A stretch of DNA of 64,000 bases from CAVTWY01 sp963738615 (GTDB taxonomy: Bacteria; Pseudomonadota; Gammaproteobacteria; Burkholderiales; Burkholderiaceae_C), in contig CAVTXI010000019.1 in the NCBI GenBank assembly GCA_963738615.1, positions 1,922,001 to 1,986,000 of the forward strand, in the 5' to 3' direction. The first letter of the stretch is position 1, and each line of letters begins with the position of its first letter. Below, one piece after another: positions 45,418 through 53,857 of this stretch. The position numbers and the translations under genes were made by a program. A model generated the notes under the pieces. The model saw only the letters and a list, made by a program, of their open reading frames with translations. It was not told where the DNA came from and did no database searches.

Positions 45418-47949
45418 GTGGCTGCTGCCGTTCTTCGCTTCGGGCGCGTCGTGGTCGACCCCATCCAGCGGCGCGTCCGGGTCGCCGACCGACCGGTTGC
45501 CCTCGGTTCGCGCGCGTTCGACGTGCTGCTGGCGCTGATCGAGCATCGGGATCGCGTCGTCTCGAAGGACGAGTTGCTCGATGCCGCGTGGCCGGGCCTG
45601 GTGGTCGAAGAAGCAAACGTGCAGGTGCAGGTGTCTGCCCTGCGCGCGGCGATCGGCCGGGACGCGATTGCCACGGTACCTGGCTTGGGGTATCGGTTGA
45701 CACTGGCGGCTGACAACATGGAATCGGAGCAGCCAGCAATCGATGTCGCCATCGGCGAAACGGCCGCCTCGCCGCTGCACAACCTGCCTTCACACGACGG
45801 CGGACTGTTGGGCCGGGATGCCGACTGCATGGCGCTGCAGTCGATCTTGGCCGCACACAGGCTGGTGACGATCGCCGGCCCAGCGGGCATCGGCAAGACG
45901 CGTGTCGCGTTGGCGGTCGCGACACTGGTGCGCGAGCGCTTTTCCGACGGCGTCTGGTGGGTGGACCTGGCGTCGCTTGCCGCATCCGATCAAGTTGCAA
46001 CCGCGGCTGCCTCTGCGGCCGGCTTGCAACTCACACCTGGAGACACCAGTGCCGCCCTGGCTCGCGCGCTGCGGCGGCGCGCCTGTCTGCTCGTGATGGA
46101 CAACTGCGAGCACTTGGTCGACGGAGTCGCGCAACTGGTCAGCACGCTGCTGGGTGCGGTGCTGGGCCTGCGGGTGCTTGCCACCTCGCAGGTGCCGTTG
46201 AACCTGGGCGAGGAGCAGTGCTTCCGGCTCGAGCCGCTCGCATCGCCGGCGGCCGGTGCGGCACCGGAGGTGGCGCGGCAGAGTCCTGCGCTGGCCCTGC
46301 TGGTGCGCCGGGCGCAAGCGATCGATCGCCGCTTCGGCATCGATGACTCGATGCTGGGCGTGGCAGCATCCATCTGTCGCCAGCTCGACGGCGTGCCTTT
46401 GGCCATCGAGCTGGCGGCCGCGCGTCTGCCGATGCTGGGCGTGCAGGCGCTGCACGACATGCTGGCGCAGCGGCTGGCGCTGCTGTGGCATCGCCGCGCC
46501 GATCTTCCGCCGCGCCAGCAGGCCTTGCAGGCCGCGCTCGACTGGAGCTGCGGGCTGCTGTCGGCGGCCGAGTTGCACGCGCTGCAGGGCCTGTCCATCT
46601 TTGCGGCCGGCTTCAGGCTCGACAGCGCGCTGTCGGTGATCGGCAGCATGCCCGAGGCGAACGCACTAGACCTTTTGGCGTCGCTGGTGGACAGGTCGCT
46701 GGTACACGTCGAACAACGCGACCCGCCGCGTTACCGACTGCTGGAGACCACACGCCTGCATGCGGCGCAAGGGCTCGCGCTCAGCGACGTTGCAGACTCT
46801 GCCAGGGCACGCTGGCGCGCCGCGATGGCCGAACTCGCACGGGCCTGTGAGAGCGAGTTCTGGTGGCTGGATGACGAGACCTGGATCGGGCGCTTCCTGA
46901 GCGACCAGCCGAACCTCGAGGCGGCCTACGACGAGTGCATCGAACAGCAGGAGGTCGAGTCGGCGGGCGCCATCGGGCAGGCCCTGCATCGCCTGGATGA
47001 CCTGAGAAGCCTTGGGGGTGCCGTTCGCCAGCGCAAGCGCAGCGCACTGGCGCTCGCAATGGATCCGGCGTCGGACCCGGCGCGCTGCGCTGAACTGTGG
47101 AATGTGCTGTCGTTCTATGCCGAGACACAGGTGGATGGCGTGAACCGGACGCAGGCCACTGAACGCCGGCTGGAGGCGTGGCGGCGGCGCGGCGAACCGG
47201 GGCAGCTGTACCGGGCACTCGGGTCCTTGGCAGTACGTCGCGCCGCGAGCGGCGACGCCGACGATGCCTTGCGCCTCATGGTCGAGGCCCATGCGCTGGC
47301 CGAGCCGACGTGGCCGCCGCGGCTTCTGGCCACCGCGGCCTACCAGACCGCGCTCGTGCACATGCATCTGGGTGATGCTGCGGTCTACCTGAACCATGCG
47401 CTGGCGATGTTGAGCCTGGCGACGAAGGCGCGTTCCACGCAGTACGTGGTGCGGGCGAAGCTGATGCTGGCCGACGCGCATGCCATGGCCGGGCGGTACG
47501 AGCAGGCGATCCCGATGTTGCAGTCCATGGTCGGCGAAGCCCGGGCACTGTCACATCCGACGAGCGAACTGGTGGCGCTGGCCATGTTGTGTACGGCGCA
47601 ACTGCTGTCCGACGATGTCGAGCGCGCGCGCGACACCGCCGCCCAGGCCTGGCCTCTGGCCCTGGAGCAGGATGCTGCCGAGGCACTGCTCGACCAGGCC
47701 GCGCTGATGGCCGCGTTGCAGGAGAAACCCGAGTTGGCGGCGCGATTGCTCGGATTCGCGCGACGACCGAGCGAGCTCACAGCTCCGGTAGCCTGGGCCA
47801 ATGTGGCGCGCCTGCAGGAGACCGCTGAATTCCGCTTGCAGGCTGTCCTCGATCCAGCGCGCCTCGCCGGCCTGCGCGAGCAGGGTGCGCAGTTGTCGGT
47901 GGCAGCCGGCCTGGCCCTGCTGGAGGAGCTACTGGCGGGGCGCGGCTGA
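45418..47949 (+). CDS. Winged-helix STAND-ATPase transcriptional regulator
   Basis: An 843-residue protein with GTG start at 45418 (AGGGAA upstream); the longer frame to 45136 runs into the IS. N-terminal OmpR/PhoB-type winged helix (about residues 1-95: RFGRVVVDPIQRRVRVADR and LIEHRDRVVSKDELLDAAWPG; core GYRLTL ends it). The NTPase domain carries Walker A AGPAGIGKTRVALAV and Walker B ACLLVMDNCEHL. The long rest is helical and TPR-like. This class acts as signal-integrating activators. It begins about 150 bp after the IS integrase start region and is followed by an EamA transporter 49 bp downstream. Confidence 0.85.
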   Translation: MAAAVLRFGRVVVDPIQRRVRVADRPVALGSRAFDVLLALIEHRDRVVSKDELLDAAWPGLVVEEANVQVQVSALRAAIGRDAIATVPGLGYRLTLAADNMESEQPAIDVAIGETAASPLHNLPSHDGGLLGRDADCMALQSILAAHRLVTIAGPAGIGKTRVALAVATLVRERFSDGVWWVDLASLAASDQVATAAASAAGLQLTPGDTSAALARALRRRACLLVMDNCEHLVDGVAQLVSTLLGAVLGLRVLATSQVPLNLGEEQCFRLEPLASPAAGAAPEVARQSPALALLVRRAQAIDRRFGIDDSMLGVAASICRQLDGVPLAIELAAARLPMLGVQALHDMLAQRLALLWHRRADLPPRQQALQAALDWSCGLLSAAELHALQGLSIFAAGFRLDSALSVIGSMPEANALDLLASLVDRSLVHVEQRDPPRYRLLETTRLHAAQGLALSDVADSARARWRAAMAELARACESEFWWLDDETWIGRFLSDQPNLEAAYDECIEQQEVESAGAIGQALHRLDDLRSLGGAVRQRKRSALALAMDPASDPARCAELWNVLSFYAETQVDGVNRTQATERRLEAWRRRGEPGQLYRALGSLAVRRAASGDADDALRLMVEAHALAEPTWPPRLLATAAYQTALVHMHLGDAAVYLNHALAMLSLATKARSTQYVVRAKLMLADAHAMAGRYEQAIPMLQSMVGEARALSHPTSELVALAMLCTAQLLSDDVERARDTAAQAWPLALEQDAAEALLDQAALMAALQEKPELAARLLGFARRPSELTAPVAWANVARLQETAEFRLQAVLDPARLAGLREQGAQLSVAAGLALLEELLAGRG

Positions 47950-47997
47950 AGCCGATTGATCGTTTTTGGTTTCTTAAGGACGGCGTTGCGGCTGTGC

Positions 47998-48972
47998 ATG
48001 ACAGTCAGCGTCATGCGTCCCGCGACCCCAGTCCCGCAGCACAGGCCGGCGCCAATGGTGGCCATCCTGCTGATGTGCGCAGCGGCGGCCTGCTTCGTTG
48101 TGAGCAACGCGCTGGTGAAGCACATCGGCCAGTGGCTGCCGACAGGCCAGATGCTGTTCATTCGCGGCTGCATGGCCATGCTGATCGTGTTCGCCGCGGC
48201 GCACACGTCGCGCGCCACGCGGCAGCTGGGCACGATCTCGAGTGCGCCGGTGCTCGCGCGGGCCGCGGTCGAGGGCGTCGGCTCCACGTTGTTCTTGATG
48301 TCGCTGGCCTGGCTGCCGCTGGCCAATGCCACCGCGGTCGACCTGTCCGCACCGCTGATCCTGACCGGCCTGGCCGTCGTCTTTCTGGGCGAACGCGTGC
48401 CAGCGCAGCGCTGGCTGGCAATCGGGGTCGGCTTCATCGGCGTGCTGCTCATCGTGCAGCCGCGTGCCGGTCACTTCAACGCCGCGGCGCTGCTGTGCCT
48501 GCTAGGGACCACGTTGCACGCGACGCGCGATCTGCTGACACGGCGCATTCCGCCGGGCGTGCCGTCGCTGCTGGTTGCACTGTCGTCGACGGTGGCGCTC
48601 ACGCTGGTGGCCAGCGCTTGGTTGCTCGTCGAGGGCTGGCGCCCGATCGAGAGGGCGCACCTGGGCTGGCTGGCTGTGGGCGCCGGGTTCCTCGCGGGTG
48701 GCGTGCTGTGCACCATCGCCAGCCTGCGCCGCAGTGCGCTGTCGACGGTGGCTCCGTTCCGCTACCTGAGTTTGCCGTTCGCGCTGGCGCTGGGCTTCGG
48801 CGTCTGGGGCGAACTGCCGGGTCCGCTGGCGTGTGCGGGGATCGTGTTGATTGCTGCCTCGGGGCTGTGGGTGCTGCTCGGGGCGAAGCGTACGCCGGCC
48901 GCGGCTTCCGTCCCTGAGCGTCGGCTGCGCCTGTTCCGGCCGTCGAGGCACCGGGCGCCGCCGGCGGCGTGA
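47998..48972 (+). CDS. EamA/DMT-family transporter
   Basis: A 324-residue inner-membrane protein with ten hydrophobic segments arranged as two EamA repeats: AAAACFVVSNALVKHIGQWLPTGQMLFIRG at the start (core SNALVKHIGQWLP) and the second repeat starting near AALLCLLGTTLHATRDLLTRR. The motif LANATAVDLSAPLILTGLAVVFLGE marks the end of repeat one. Drug/metabolite transporters of this type export amino acids, nucleobases or other metabolites. The start at 47998 is chosen; an alternative ATG is at 48013. It follows the wHTH-ATPase gene on the same strand and precedes the esterase by 67 bp. Confidence 0.88.
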   Translation: MTVSVMRPATPVPQHRPAPMVAILLMCAAAACFVVSNALVKHIGQWLPTGQMLFIRGCMAMLIVFAAAHTSRATRQLGTISSAPVLARAAVEGVGSTLFLMSLAWLPLANATAVDLSAPLILTGLAVVFLGERVPAQRWLAIGVGFIGVLLIVQPRAGHFNAAALLCLLGTTLHATRDLLTRRIPPGVPSLLVALSSTVALTLVASAWLLVEGWRPIERAHLGWLAVGAGFLAGGVLCTIASLRRSALSTVAPFRYLSLPFALALGFGVWGELPGPLACAGIVLIAASGLWVLLGAKRTPAAASVPERRLRLFRPSRHRAPPAA

Positions 48973-49039
48973 GCGCCTGCGACGACGCGAGCGCGGGGCC
49001 CCACCGATCCGTACCACTGGCTTGCCTGGAGAAACTCGC

Positions 49040-50650
49040 ATGTTCATCTCACGTCACGCGACCACACACCTGGCGCTTGGACTGCATGTTCTGGGCACGG
49101 TGTTGCTGGGGGGCTGCGGCAACGGCGACGAGCACGACCCGTGGGTGGTGGTCACGGCCGCAGGACCGGTGCGCGGCACGGTCGATGGCGGGCAACGCAG
49201 CTTCCGCGGTCTGCCCTACGCGGCACCGCCCGTCGGACCGCTGCGTTGGGCAGCGCCGCGGCCGGTCGAAGCCTGGACCGTCGTGCGCGACGCCACACGA
49301 TTTGCGAGTGTGTGCCCCCAGCCGGTGACGGACGCCACCGGCCGGCCGGCGGTGCTGGGCAACGAGGACTGCCTGTACCTCAATGTCGATGCTCCTGGCG
49401 ACAGCGACCGCCCCTTGCCCGTGCTCGTCTTCCTGCACGGCGGCGCATTTCGCAATGGCGGCGGGAGCGACTACGAAGCTGCTGCGTTCAGTGCGAAAGG
49501 CCGCGCCGTCGTCGTGACAGTCAACTACCGCCTGGGAGCGCTCGGCTTCCTCGCACACGGCAGTCTGGCGGCCGAAGCCACAGATGGGGCCTCCGGCCAG
49601 TACGGCATGCTCGACCAGCGCTACGCCTTGCAGTGGGTGCAACAGAACATCACGGCCTTCGGCGGTGATCCAGGCCGCGTCACGCTGGCTGGCGAATCGA
49701 GCGGCGCGAGCAGTGTCTGCAACCACCTCGTGTCACCGCCCGCGGCGGGCCTGTTCCACCGAGCCATCCTGCAGAGCGGGGCGTGCACCAGCCCGTCCAC
49801 CAGCCTGTCCCAGGCGGCCGCCGAAGCCGCAGGTTCGACGTTCGCCCAGAACCTGGGGTGCACTGCAAACGTCGCGGCCTGCATGCGCGGCCTGAGTGCC
49901 GCGACGGTGGCAGGCGCTTCGGCCACGGCACGCGTGGGGGCGGGTCTGGGATGGGCACCGGCCATCGGGGGGACGACCCTGCCGCGCGCATCGGCATCGG
50001 CCTTGCGCGCAGGCGACTTCCACAAGGTACCGGTGCTGCTGGGCAGCAACCGCGAGGAGTACCGCATCTTCGTCGCCTTGCAGGAACTGGGGCAGTCCAG
50101 CGCGATCTCGGCGGGGCAATACACCGGGTTCGTCAACGCCTCCTTCGGCGCTGGGGCTGCCGCAGTGCTCGGCGCCTATCCGCTGGCGGCCTATGGCGCG
50201 CCCAATCTCGCGCAGTCGGCGCTGCTCACCGACTTCGCATTCGCCTGCCCGACGCTTACCACGGCGGCGCTGTTCAGCGCACAGGTCGACACCTACGCCT
50301 ACGAGTTCGACGATCCGACGGCGCCGACCCAGGTCCCGTCGCCGTTCATCGAACAGAGGTCGTACCACAGTGCCGAGGTGCAGTACCTCTTCCGGCAGCC
50401 GCTGTCGGCATTCGGGTTCGGGCCGCTGGTGGCACTGTCCACTGCACAGCAGGTGCTCTCCGGCACGATGATCGACTACTGGGCCAGGTTTGTGGCCAAC
50501 GGCGACCCGAACGGTGCCGGCCTGCCAGGCTGGGGCAGGCATGTCCTGCCGAATGGCCCCGTGCAGCGCCTGAGCCAGGTCGCTATCGGCCGCGTCGGCA
50601 CCTTCGGCGCGGACCACAATTGCAGCTTCTGGGCGGGATTCGGAGTCTGA
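49040..50650 (+). CDS. Type B carboxylesterase lipoprotein
   Basis: A 536-residue alpha/beta hydrolase (ATG at 49040, GGAGAAA site). Lipoprotein signal with lipobox LLGGC (about residues 17-21). The family signature includes the oxyanion block VFLHGGAFRNGGGSDYE, the nucleophile elbow TLAGESSGASSVC (Ser in GESSGA), the acidic residue in NREEYRIF and the catalytic His in RSYHSAEVQYLF. EDCLYLNVDAP is the type B signature 2. It would hydrolyse esters at the outer envelope; the substrate is unknown. Confidence 0.9.
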   Translation: MFISRHATTHLALGLHVLGTVLLGGCGNGDEHDPWVVVTAAGPVRGTVDGGQRSFRGLPYAAPPVGPLRWAAPRPVEAWTVVRDATRFASVCPQPVTDATGRPAVLGNEDCLYLNVDAPGDSDRPLPVLVFLHGGAFRNGGGSDYEAAAFSAKGRAVVVTVNYRLGALGFLAHGSLAAEATDGASGQYGMLDQRYALQWVQQNITAFGGDPGRVTLAGESSGASSVCNHLVSPPAAGLFHRAILQSGACTSPSTSLSQAAAEAAGSTFAQNLGCTANVAACMRGLSAATVAGASATARVGAGLGWAPAIGGTTLPRASASALRAGDFHKVPVLLGSNREEYRIFVALQELGQSSAISAGQYTGFVNASFGAGAAAVLGAYPLAAYGAPNLAQSALLTDFAFACPTLTTAALFSAQVDTYAYEFDDPTAPTQVPSPFIEQRSYHSAEVQYLFRQPLSAFGFGPLVALSTAQQVLSGTMIDYWARFVANGDPNGAGLPGWGRHVLPNGPVQRLSQVAIGRVGTFGADHNCSFWAGFGV

Positions 50651-50652
50651 GC

Positions 50653-50868
50653 ATGCGAGGAAGGTGCCTCTGCGGTAGCGTCGAGTTCGAGGTCCACGAG
50701 CCGCCTTCGAAACTCTATCAATGCCACTGTTCGCTGTGCCGACGCCAGAGCGGTACGGCGTCGAATGCCGCCAGCCCGAAGGCGGCAAGAGGGCACGGTG
50801 CCGCATGTATTGCTTCTTCTACGGCACCGTGCTGGGCCTGGACGGGCAGACAGCCCTCGCAAGCATGA
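50653..50868 (+). pseudogene. Truncated GFA-family (CENP-V/GFA fold) protein
   Basis: The ATG at 50653 starts MRGRCLCGSVEFEVHEPPSK and LYQCHCSLCRRQSGTASNA, the N-terminal zinc-binding half of the glutathione-dependent formaldehyde-activating (GFA) family: CxCG and CHCSxC ligands. After about 38 residues the reading turns to low-complexity Ala/Ser/Pro and ends at 50868. Normal members have 115-150 residues with a second Cys cluster, which is absent. The break lies near 50765, just before the cysE gene of different base composition, suggesting that the new DNA replaced the rest of the gene. Confidence 0.7.
50793..50832. repeat. 11-bp inverted repeat upstream of cysE
   Basis: GCACGGTGCCG (50793-50803) and CGGCACCGTGC (50822-50832) form a perfect stem around an 18-nt loop, ending 32 bp before the cysE start. 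It could be an operator, a terminator-like hairpin or a scar of the junction. Confidence 0.45.
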
Positions 50869-51671
50869 ACACTGGCCCCAACGATTTGCGCGCTCTGTGG
50901 GATCAACTGCGATCCGAAGTGATCGCGATGGCGTCGGCCGAGCCATTGCTGGCCAGCTATCTATGCAAAACGATAATTGACCACGCATCACTGATCGACG
51001 CGTTGGCTGAATTGCTAGCCGGTAAGTTAGCCTCGCAGAATGTTCCCACCAAAGTGCTCGTTGAAGTCATCTCCAATACGCTTCGATCATCGTCAGCAAT
51101 TCAAGATGCCATCGCTCTCGATCTGTTGGCGACGTCGGAGCGCGATCCGGCTTCGAAGGGAATTGCCAATCCGTTTCTAAACTACAAGGGCTTCCACGCG
51201 CTTGAGGCATATCGTGCCGGCCATGCACTTTGGCTCAACGGACGCCAATCTCTTGCCTACTACTTTCAAGGTCGAATATCCGAAGTCTTTTCCGTCGACA
51301 TCCATCCGGCAGCGATCATTGGCTATGGGGTATTCATTGATCACGGAACTGGTATCGTGATCGGCGAAACAGCCGTCGTCGACAACGACGTGTCGATACT
51401 TCAAGAGGTAACGCTCGGTGGCACTGGCAAAGTTAGCGGTGATCGCCACCCAAAGATCGGGAGAGGGGTGCTTATTTGCGCAGGTGCAAAGATACTCGGG
51501 AACATTCGGGTGGGAGAACGAGCGAAGATTGGAGCTGGTAGCGTAGTCTTGCAGGAGGTACCACCGCATACCACGGTTGCTGGTGTACCCGCGAGGGTTG
51601 TCGGTCATCCCAAGGCCGACGAACCTGGAAAAGCCATGGACCAGGATTTTGATGGCGAGAGCGAGGGCTAA
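50865..51671 (+). CDS. cysE: Serine O-acetyltransferase
   Basis: A 268-residue enzyme that acetylates serine with acetyl-CoA, the first step of cysteine synthesis. The N-terminal helical domain (about residues 1-140) includes DLLATSERDPASKGIANPFL and GFHALEAYRAGHALW. The left-handed beta-helix hexapeptide domain begins at SVDIHPAAIIGYGVFIDHGTG, with the catalytic His-Asp motif DHGTGIVIGETA and DRHPKIG. Close to E. coli CysE in length. The gene is clearly more AT-rich (codons like TTG, AAT, GAA, ATT) than its neighbours, a sign of foreign origin. Its stop lies inside the attC-like sequence. Confidence 0.92.
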   Translation: MNTGPNDLRALWDQLRSEVIAMASAEPLLASYLCKTIIDHASLIDALAELLAGKLASQNVPTKVLVEVISNTLRSSSAIQDAIALDLLATSERDPASKGIANPFLNYKGFHALEAYRAGHALWLNGRQSLAYYFQGRISEVFSVDIHPAAIIGYGVFIDHGTGIVIGETAVVDNDVSILQEVTLGGTGKVSGDRHPKIGRGVLICAGAKILGNIRVGERAKIGAGSVVLQEVPPHTTVAGVPARVVGHPKADEPGKAMDQDFDGESEG

Positions 51672-51750
51672 TCCGGCGTTCAACACGGACATCCCGTGGG
51701 CAGCGCTTCGAGCCGGCCCGCGGGCCGCCGGTTAACTTTGCGTTGAAGGG
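51666..51750. repeat. attC-like sequence (possible integron cassette recombination site)
   Basis: The region from GGCTAAT (51666-51672, containing the cysE stop) to GTTGAAG (51742-51748) has the layout of an attC. It starts with an RYYYAAC-like box and GTTCAACACGG (a TTCAAG-like L'' box). A GC-rich, partly self-complementary centre follows, then CCGGTTAACTTTGCGTTG near the right end, resembling the 'GCTTAACTCAAGCGTT' right half of known sites. L'' and L' pair (GTTCAACACGG with CCGGTTAAC). The outer boxes are imperfect. Recognition is by eye. Confidence 0.35.
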
Positions 51751-51784
51751 CAGCTTCGGGGCGGTGAATTCGTGCCCATCGATG

Positions 51785-51928
51785 ACTGCAACGGGTCGCT
51801 ATGGATAGCTTTGCATAGCGACCCCTATGCATAGGACTCAACTATGCGTAGTTGCCCGTTGCAGTGCGGTCGCTGATGAGGCTGTGCGCGGCCCGCGCGC
51901 CCACGGCGCCGTGAACACCTATACATAG
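51785..51928. repeat. Nested palindrome cluster before the recombinase fragment
   Basis: ACTGCAACGGG (51785-51795) pairs perfectly with CCCGTTGCAGT (51855-51865). Inside lie GGGTCGCTATG (51793-51803) with CATAGCGACCC (51814-51824), the perfect palindrome CCTATGCATAGG (51824-51835) and CAACTAtgcgTAGTTG (51839-51854). A further CTATACATAG is at 51919-51928. All share CTAT/ATAG cores. Such an array could be the end or attachment site served by the recombinase whose fragment follows. Confidence 0.6.
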
Positions 51929-51974
51929 TCCTTGGCCCCAGGTGCACTGGCGGCTCCACAACCTGGAGACTGCC

Positions 51975-52448
51975 ATGAGCACCAAGCCTCGTTCTCGCCT
52001 CGATCCCTCAGGCCGCTCCCGCGGCTGCGCTCGGTTGGATCGCCAAGTGCCGACGTACCGCGAGTACCTCTCGGTGCGCGGCAATGCCGCCAGCTACGTG
52101 CGCAACTGCGAAGCCGCGGTGGCGCACCTGTCGATGTGGATGAAGCTGGCGGACAAGCGCCTGAGCGACCTCGACGAGGAACACGTTGCCGAGTTCCTCG
52201 GGCACCACCTTCCCGGCTGCAGCTGCGCGACGAATGCGCGTCATCCGACCACCGTGCGCGCCGCACTGGGCCACCTGCTTATCGTGCTGCGCGCCGCCAA
52301 CGCCATCGCGCCCAGGCCGCTGGACATGACCGAAGTTGCCCAGGAACTGCGCCGCTACGACCAGTACATGGAGCAAGTGCGGGGACTTGCCCCGAAGACG
52401 CGCGAGGGCGCGCTGCGCCTGGTCCAAGCCTTACTGCGCAAGCACTTC
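51975..52448 (+). pseudogene. N-terminal fragment of a tyrosine recombinase
   Basis: About 158 residues from the ATG at 51975: DRQVPTYREYLSVRGNAAS, then HHLPGCSCATNARHPTTVRAALGH with two close Cys, and ELRRYDQYMEQVRGLAPKTR ending in LVQALLRKHF. This is the core-binding half of a phage-type integrase, different from the IS91-associated one. At 52448 it is cut by sequence equal to a RIT end plus the IS91 integrase end; no catalytic domain of its own remains. The palindrome cluster just upstream is probably its own element end. Confidence 0.72.
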
Positions 52449-52477
52449 GATAGTGACGCCTATTTCTTCGACGACAT

Positions 52478-52657
52478 AGGCGGCACAGCTTTGCCACGCA
52501 TCTGCTGGAGCAGAAGGTCGACATCCGCGTCATCCAGGTACTGCTGGGCCACAAGCGGCTGGAGACAACGAGCCTGTATGCCGCGGTGGCCACCGACCTG
52601 CTGCGCAGCGTGATCAGTCCGCTGGACCAGACGTCGGACAAGTCCAAGCCCGAGTAG
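52478..52657 (+). pseudogene. C-terminal fragment of the IS91-associated tyrosine recombinase (copy B)
   Basis: Reads SFATHLLEQKVDIRVIQVLL and GHKRLETTSLYAAV, ending at the TAG 52655-52657, the same end as in copy A. It follows directly after the RIT end scar. No front part of this integrase is attached, so it is not functional. Confidence 0.8.
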
Positions 52658-52672
52658 GCCGGCGAGTCTGCG

Positions 52673-53857
52673 GTGAAGGGGCGGCCTGCCCTCGAGGTCG
52701 CCGACATCTTCCGCGAGCATGGGCGCGCCTGGCGTGATGCCCAGCGCGGCCACCTGAGCCTGGCTCAGCTCAAGGTGATGTCGGCGATCGAACAGTGCCG
52801 CAGCGCGGCACTGGGTGGACACGTCTTGCGTTGCGAGGGCTGCGGCACCGAGCAGGTCTCGTACAACTCGTGCCGCAACCGGCATTGCCCGAAGTGCCAG
52901 AGCAGCGCGGCCAAGCGCTGGCTCGAACTGCGACAAGCCGACCTGCTGCCGGTCGAGTACTTCCACGTGGTCTTCACCCTGCCGGCGCCTATCGCCGACA
53001 TCGCCTACCAGAACAAGGCCGCGCTCTACGGCCTGCTGTTCGACATGGCGGCCGAGACCTTGCTGACGATCGCCGCCGACCCCAAGCACCTGGGTGCGCG
53101 CATCGGCGCGACGCTGGTGCTCCACACCTGGGGCTCGGCGTTGACGCACCACCCGCACGTGCACGGCATCGTGCCCGGCGGCGGTTTGGCGCCCGACGGC
53201 AAGACCTGGATCGCTTGCCGGCCGGGGTTCTTCCTGCCGGTGCGCGTGTTGTCGCGGCTGTTCCGGCGGCGCTTCCTCGAGGAACTCCTGCGCTTGCACG
53301 AGGCTGGCAAGCTGCAGTTCTTCGGCGAGCACACCGGGCTGGCCGATGCCAAGGCGTTCAGAGCCTGGCTGGCACCGTTGCGCAAGACCGAGTGGGTGGT
53401 CTATGCCAAGCGGCCGTTCGCCGGACCGCAGGCGGTGCTGGCGTACTTGTCGCGCTACACGCATCGCGTGGCGATCTCCAACAGCCGCCTGATCGCGATG
53501 GAAGAGCGCGGCGTGACCTTCCGCTGGAAGGACTACCGCGACAAGGGCCGCAGCCGCAACAAAGCCATGACGCTCGACGCCGACGAGTTCATGCGCCGCT
53601 TCCTGCTGCACGTGTTGCCCGGCGGATTCCATCGCATCCGCCACTACGGCGTCTTGGCCAACGGCAGCCGCAAGGCGAGCCTGGCGCTGGCACGCGAGCT
53701 GTTGAACGCGGTGCCCGAGGCGATCGACGGCGAGAGCGCCGACAACGGCGTCGCTGCGCAAGCGCCCGTCTTCGTCTGCCGGCACTGCGGCCACGCGATG
53801 ATCGTGCTGCAGACCTTCACGCGCGCTCAGTCCATCCGGGCACCACCAGCGTCATGA
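52673..53857 (+). CDS. IS91-family (Y2 HUH) transposase, copy B, intact
   Basis: A 394-residue rolling-circle transposase with GTG start at 52673. N-terminal zinc-binding module LRCEGCGTEQVSYNSCRNRH and CPKCQ, then the HUH-type metal motif LTHHPHVHGIVPGGG (about residues 155-169). The catalytic tyrosine motif AYLSRYTHRVAISNSRL follows (about 265-281, Tyr-x3-Tyr), then RWKDYRDKGRSRNK. A C-terminal zinc finger is FVCRHCGHAM. All key elements are present, so it can supply transposase in trans to copy A. IS91-type elements mobilise adjacent DNA by one-ended transposition. Confidence 0.92.
   Translation: MKGRPALEVADIFREHGRAWRDAQRGHLSLAQLKVMSAIEQCRSAALGGHVLRCEGCGTEQVSYNSCRNRHCPKCQSSAAKRWLELRQADLLPVEYFHVVFTLPAPIADIAYQNKAALYGLLFDMAAETLLTIAADPKHLGARIGATLVLHTWGSALTHHPHVHGIVPGGGLAPDGKTWIACRPGFFLPVRVLSRLFRRRFLEELLRLHEAGKLQFFGEHTGLADAKAFRAWLAPLRKTEWVVYAKRPFAGPQAVLAYLSRYTHRVAISNSRLIAMEERGVTFRWKDYRDKGRSRNKAMTLDADEFMRRFLLHVLPGGFHRIRHYGVLANGSRKASLALARELLNAVPEAIDGESADNGVAAQAPVFVCRHCGHAMIVLQTFTRAQSIRAPPAS

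Noticed and set aside
52460..53794. A 444-codon minus-strand frame over the IS91 transposase (copy B) and its counterpart in copy A
   Set aside because: Antisense shadow; composition rich in Gln/Arg/His and no family pattern.
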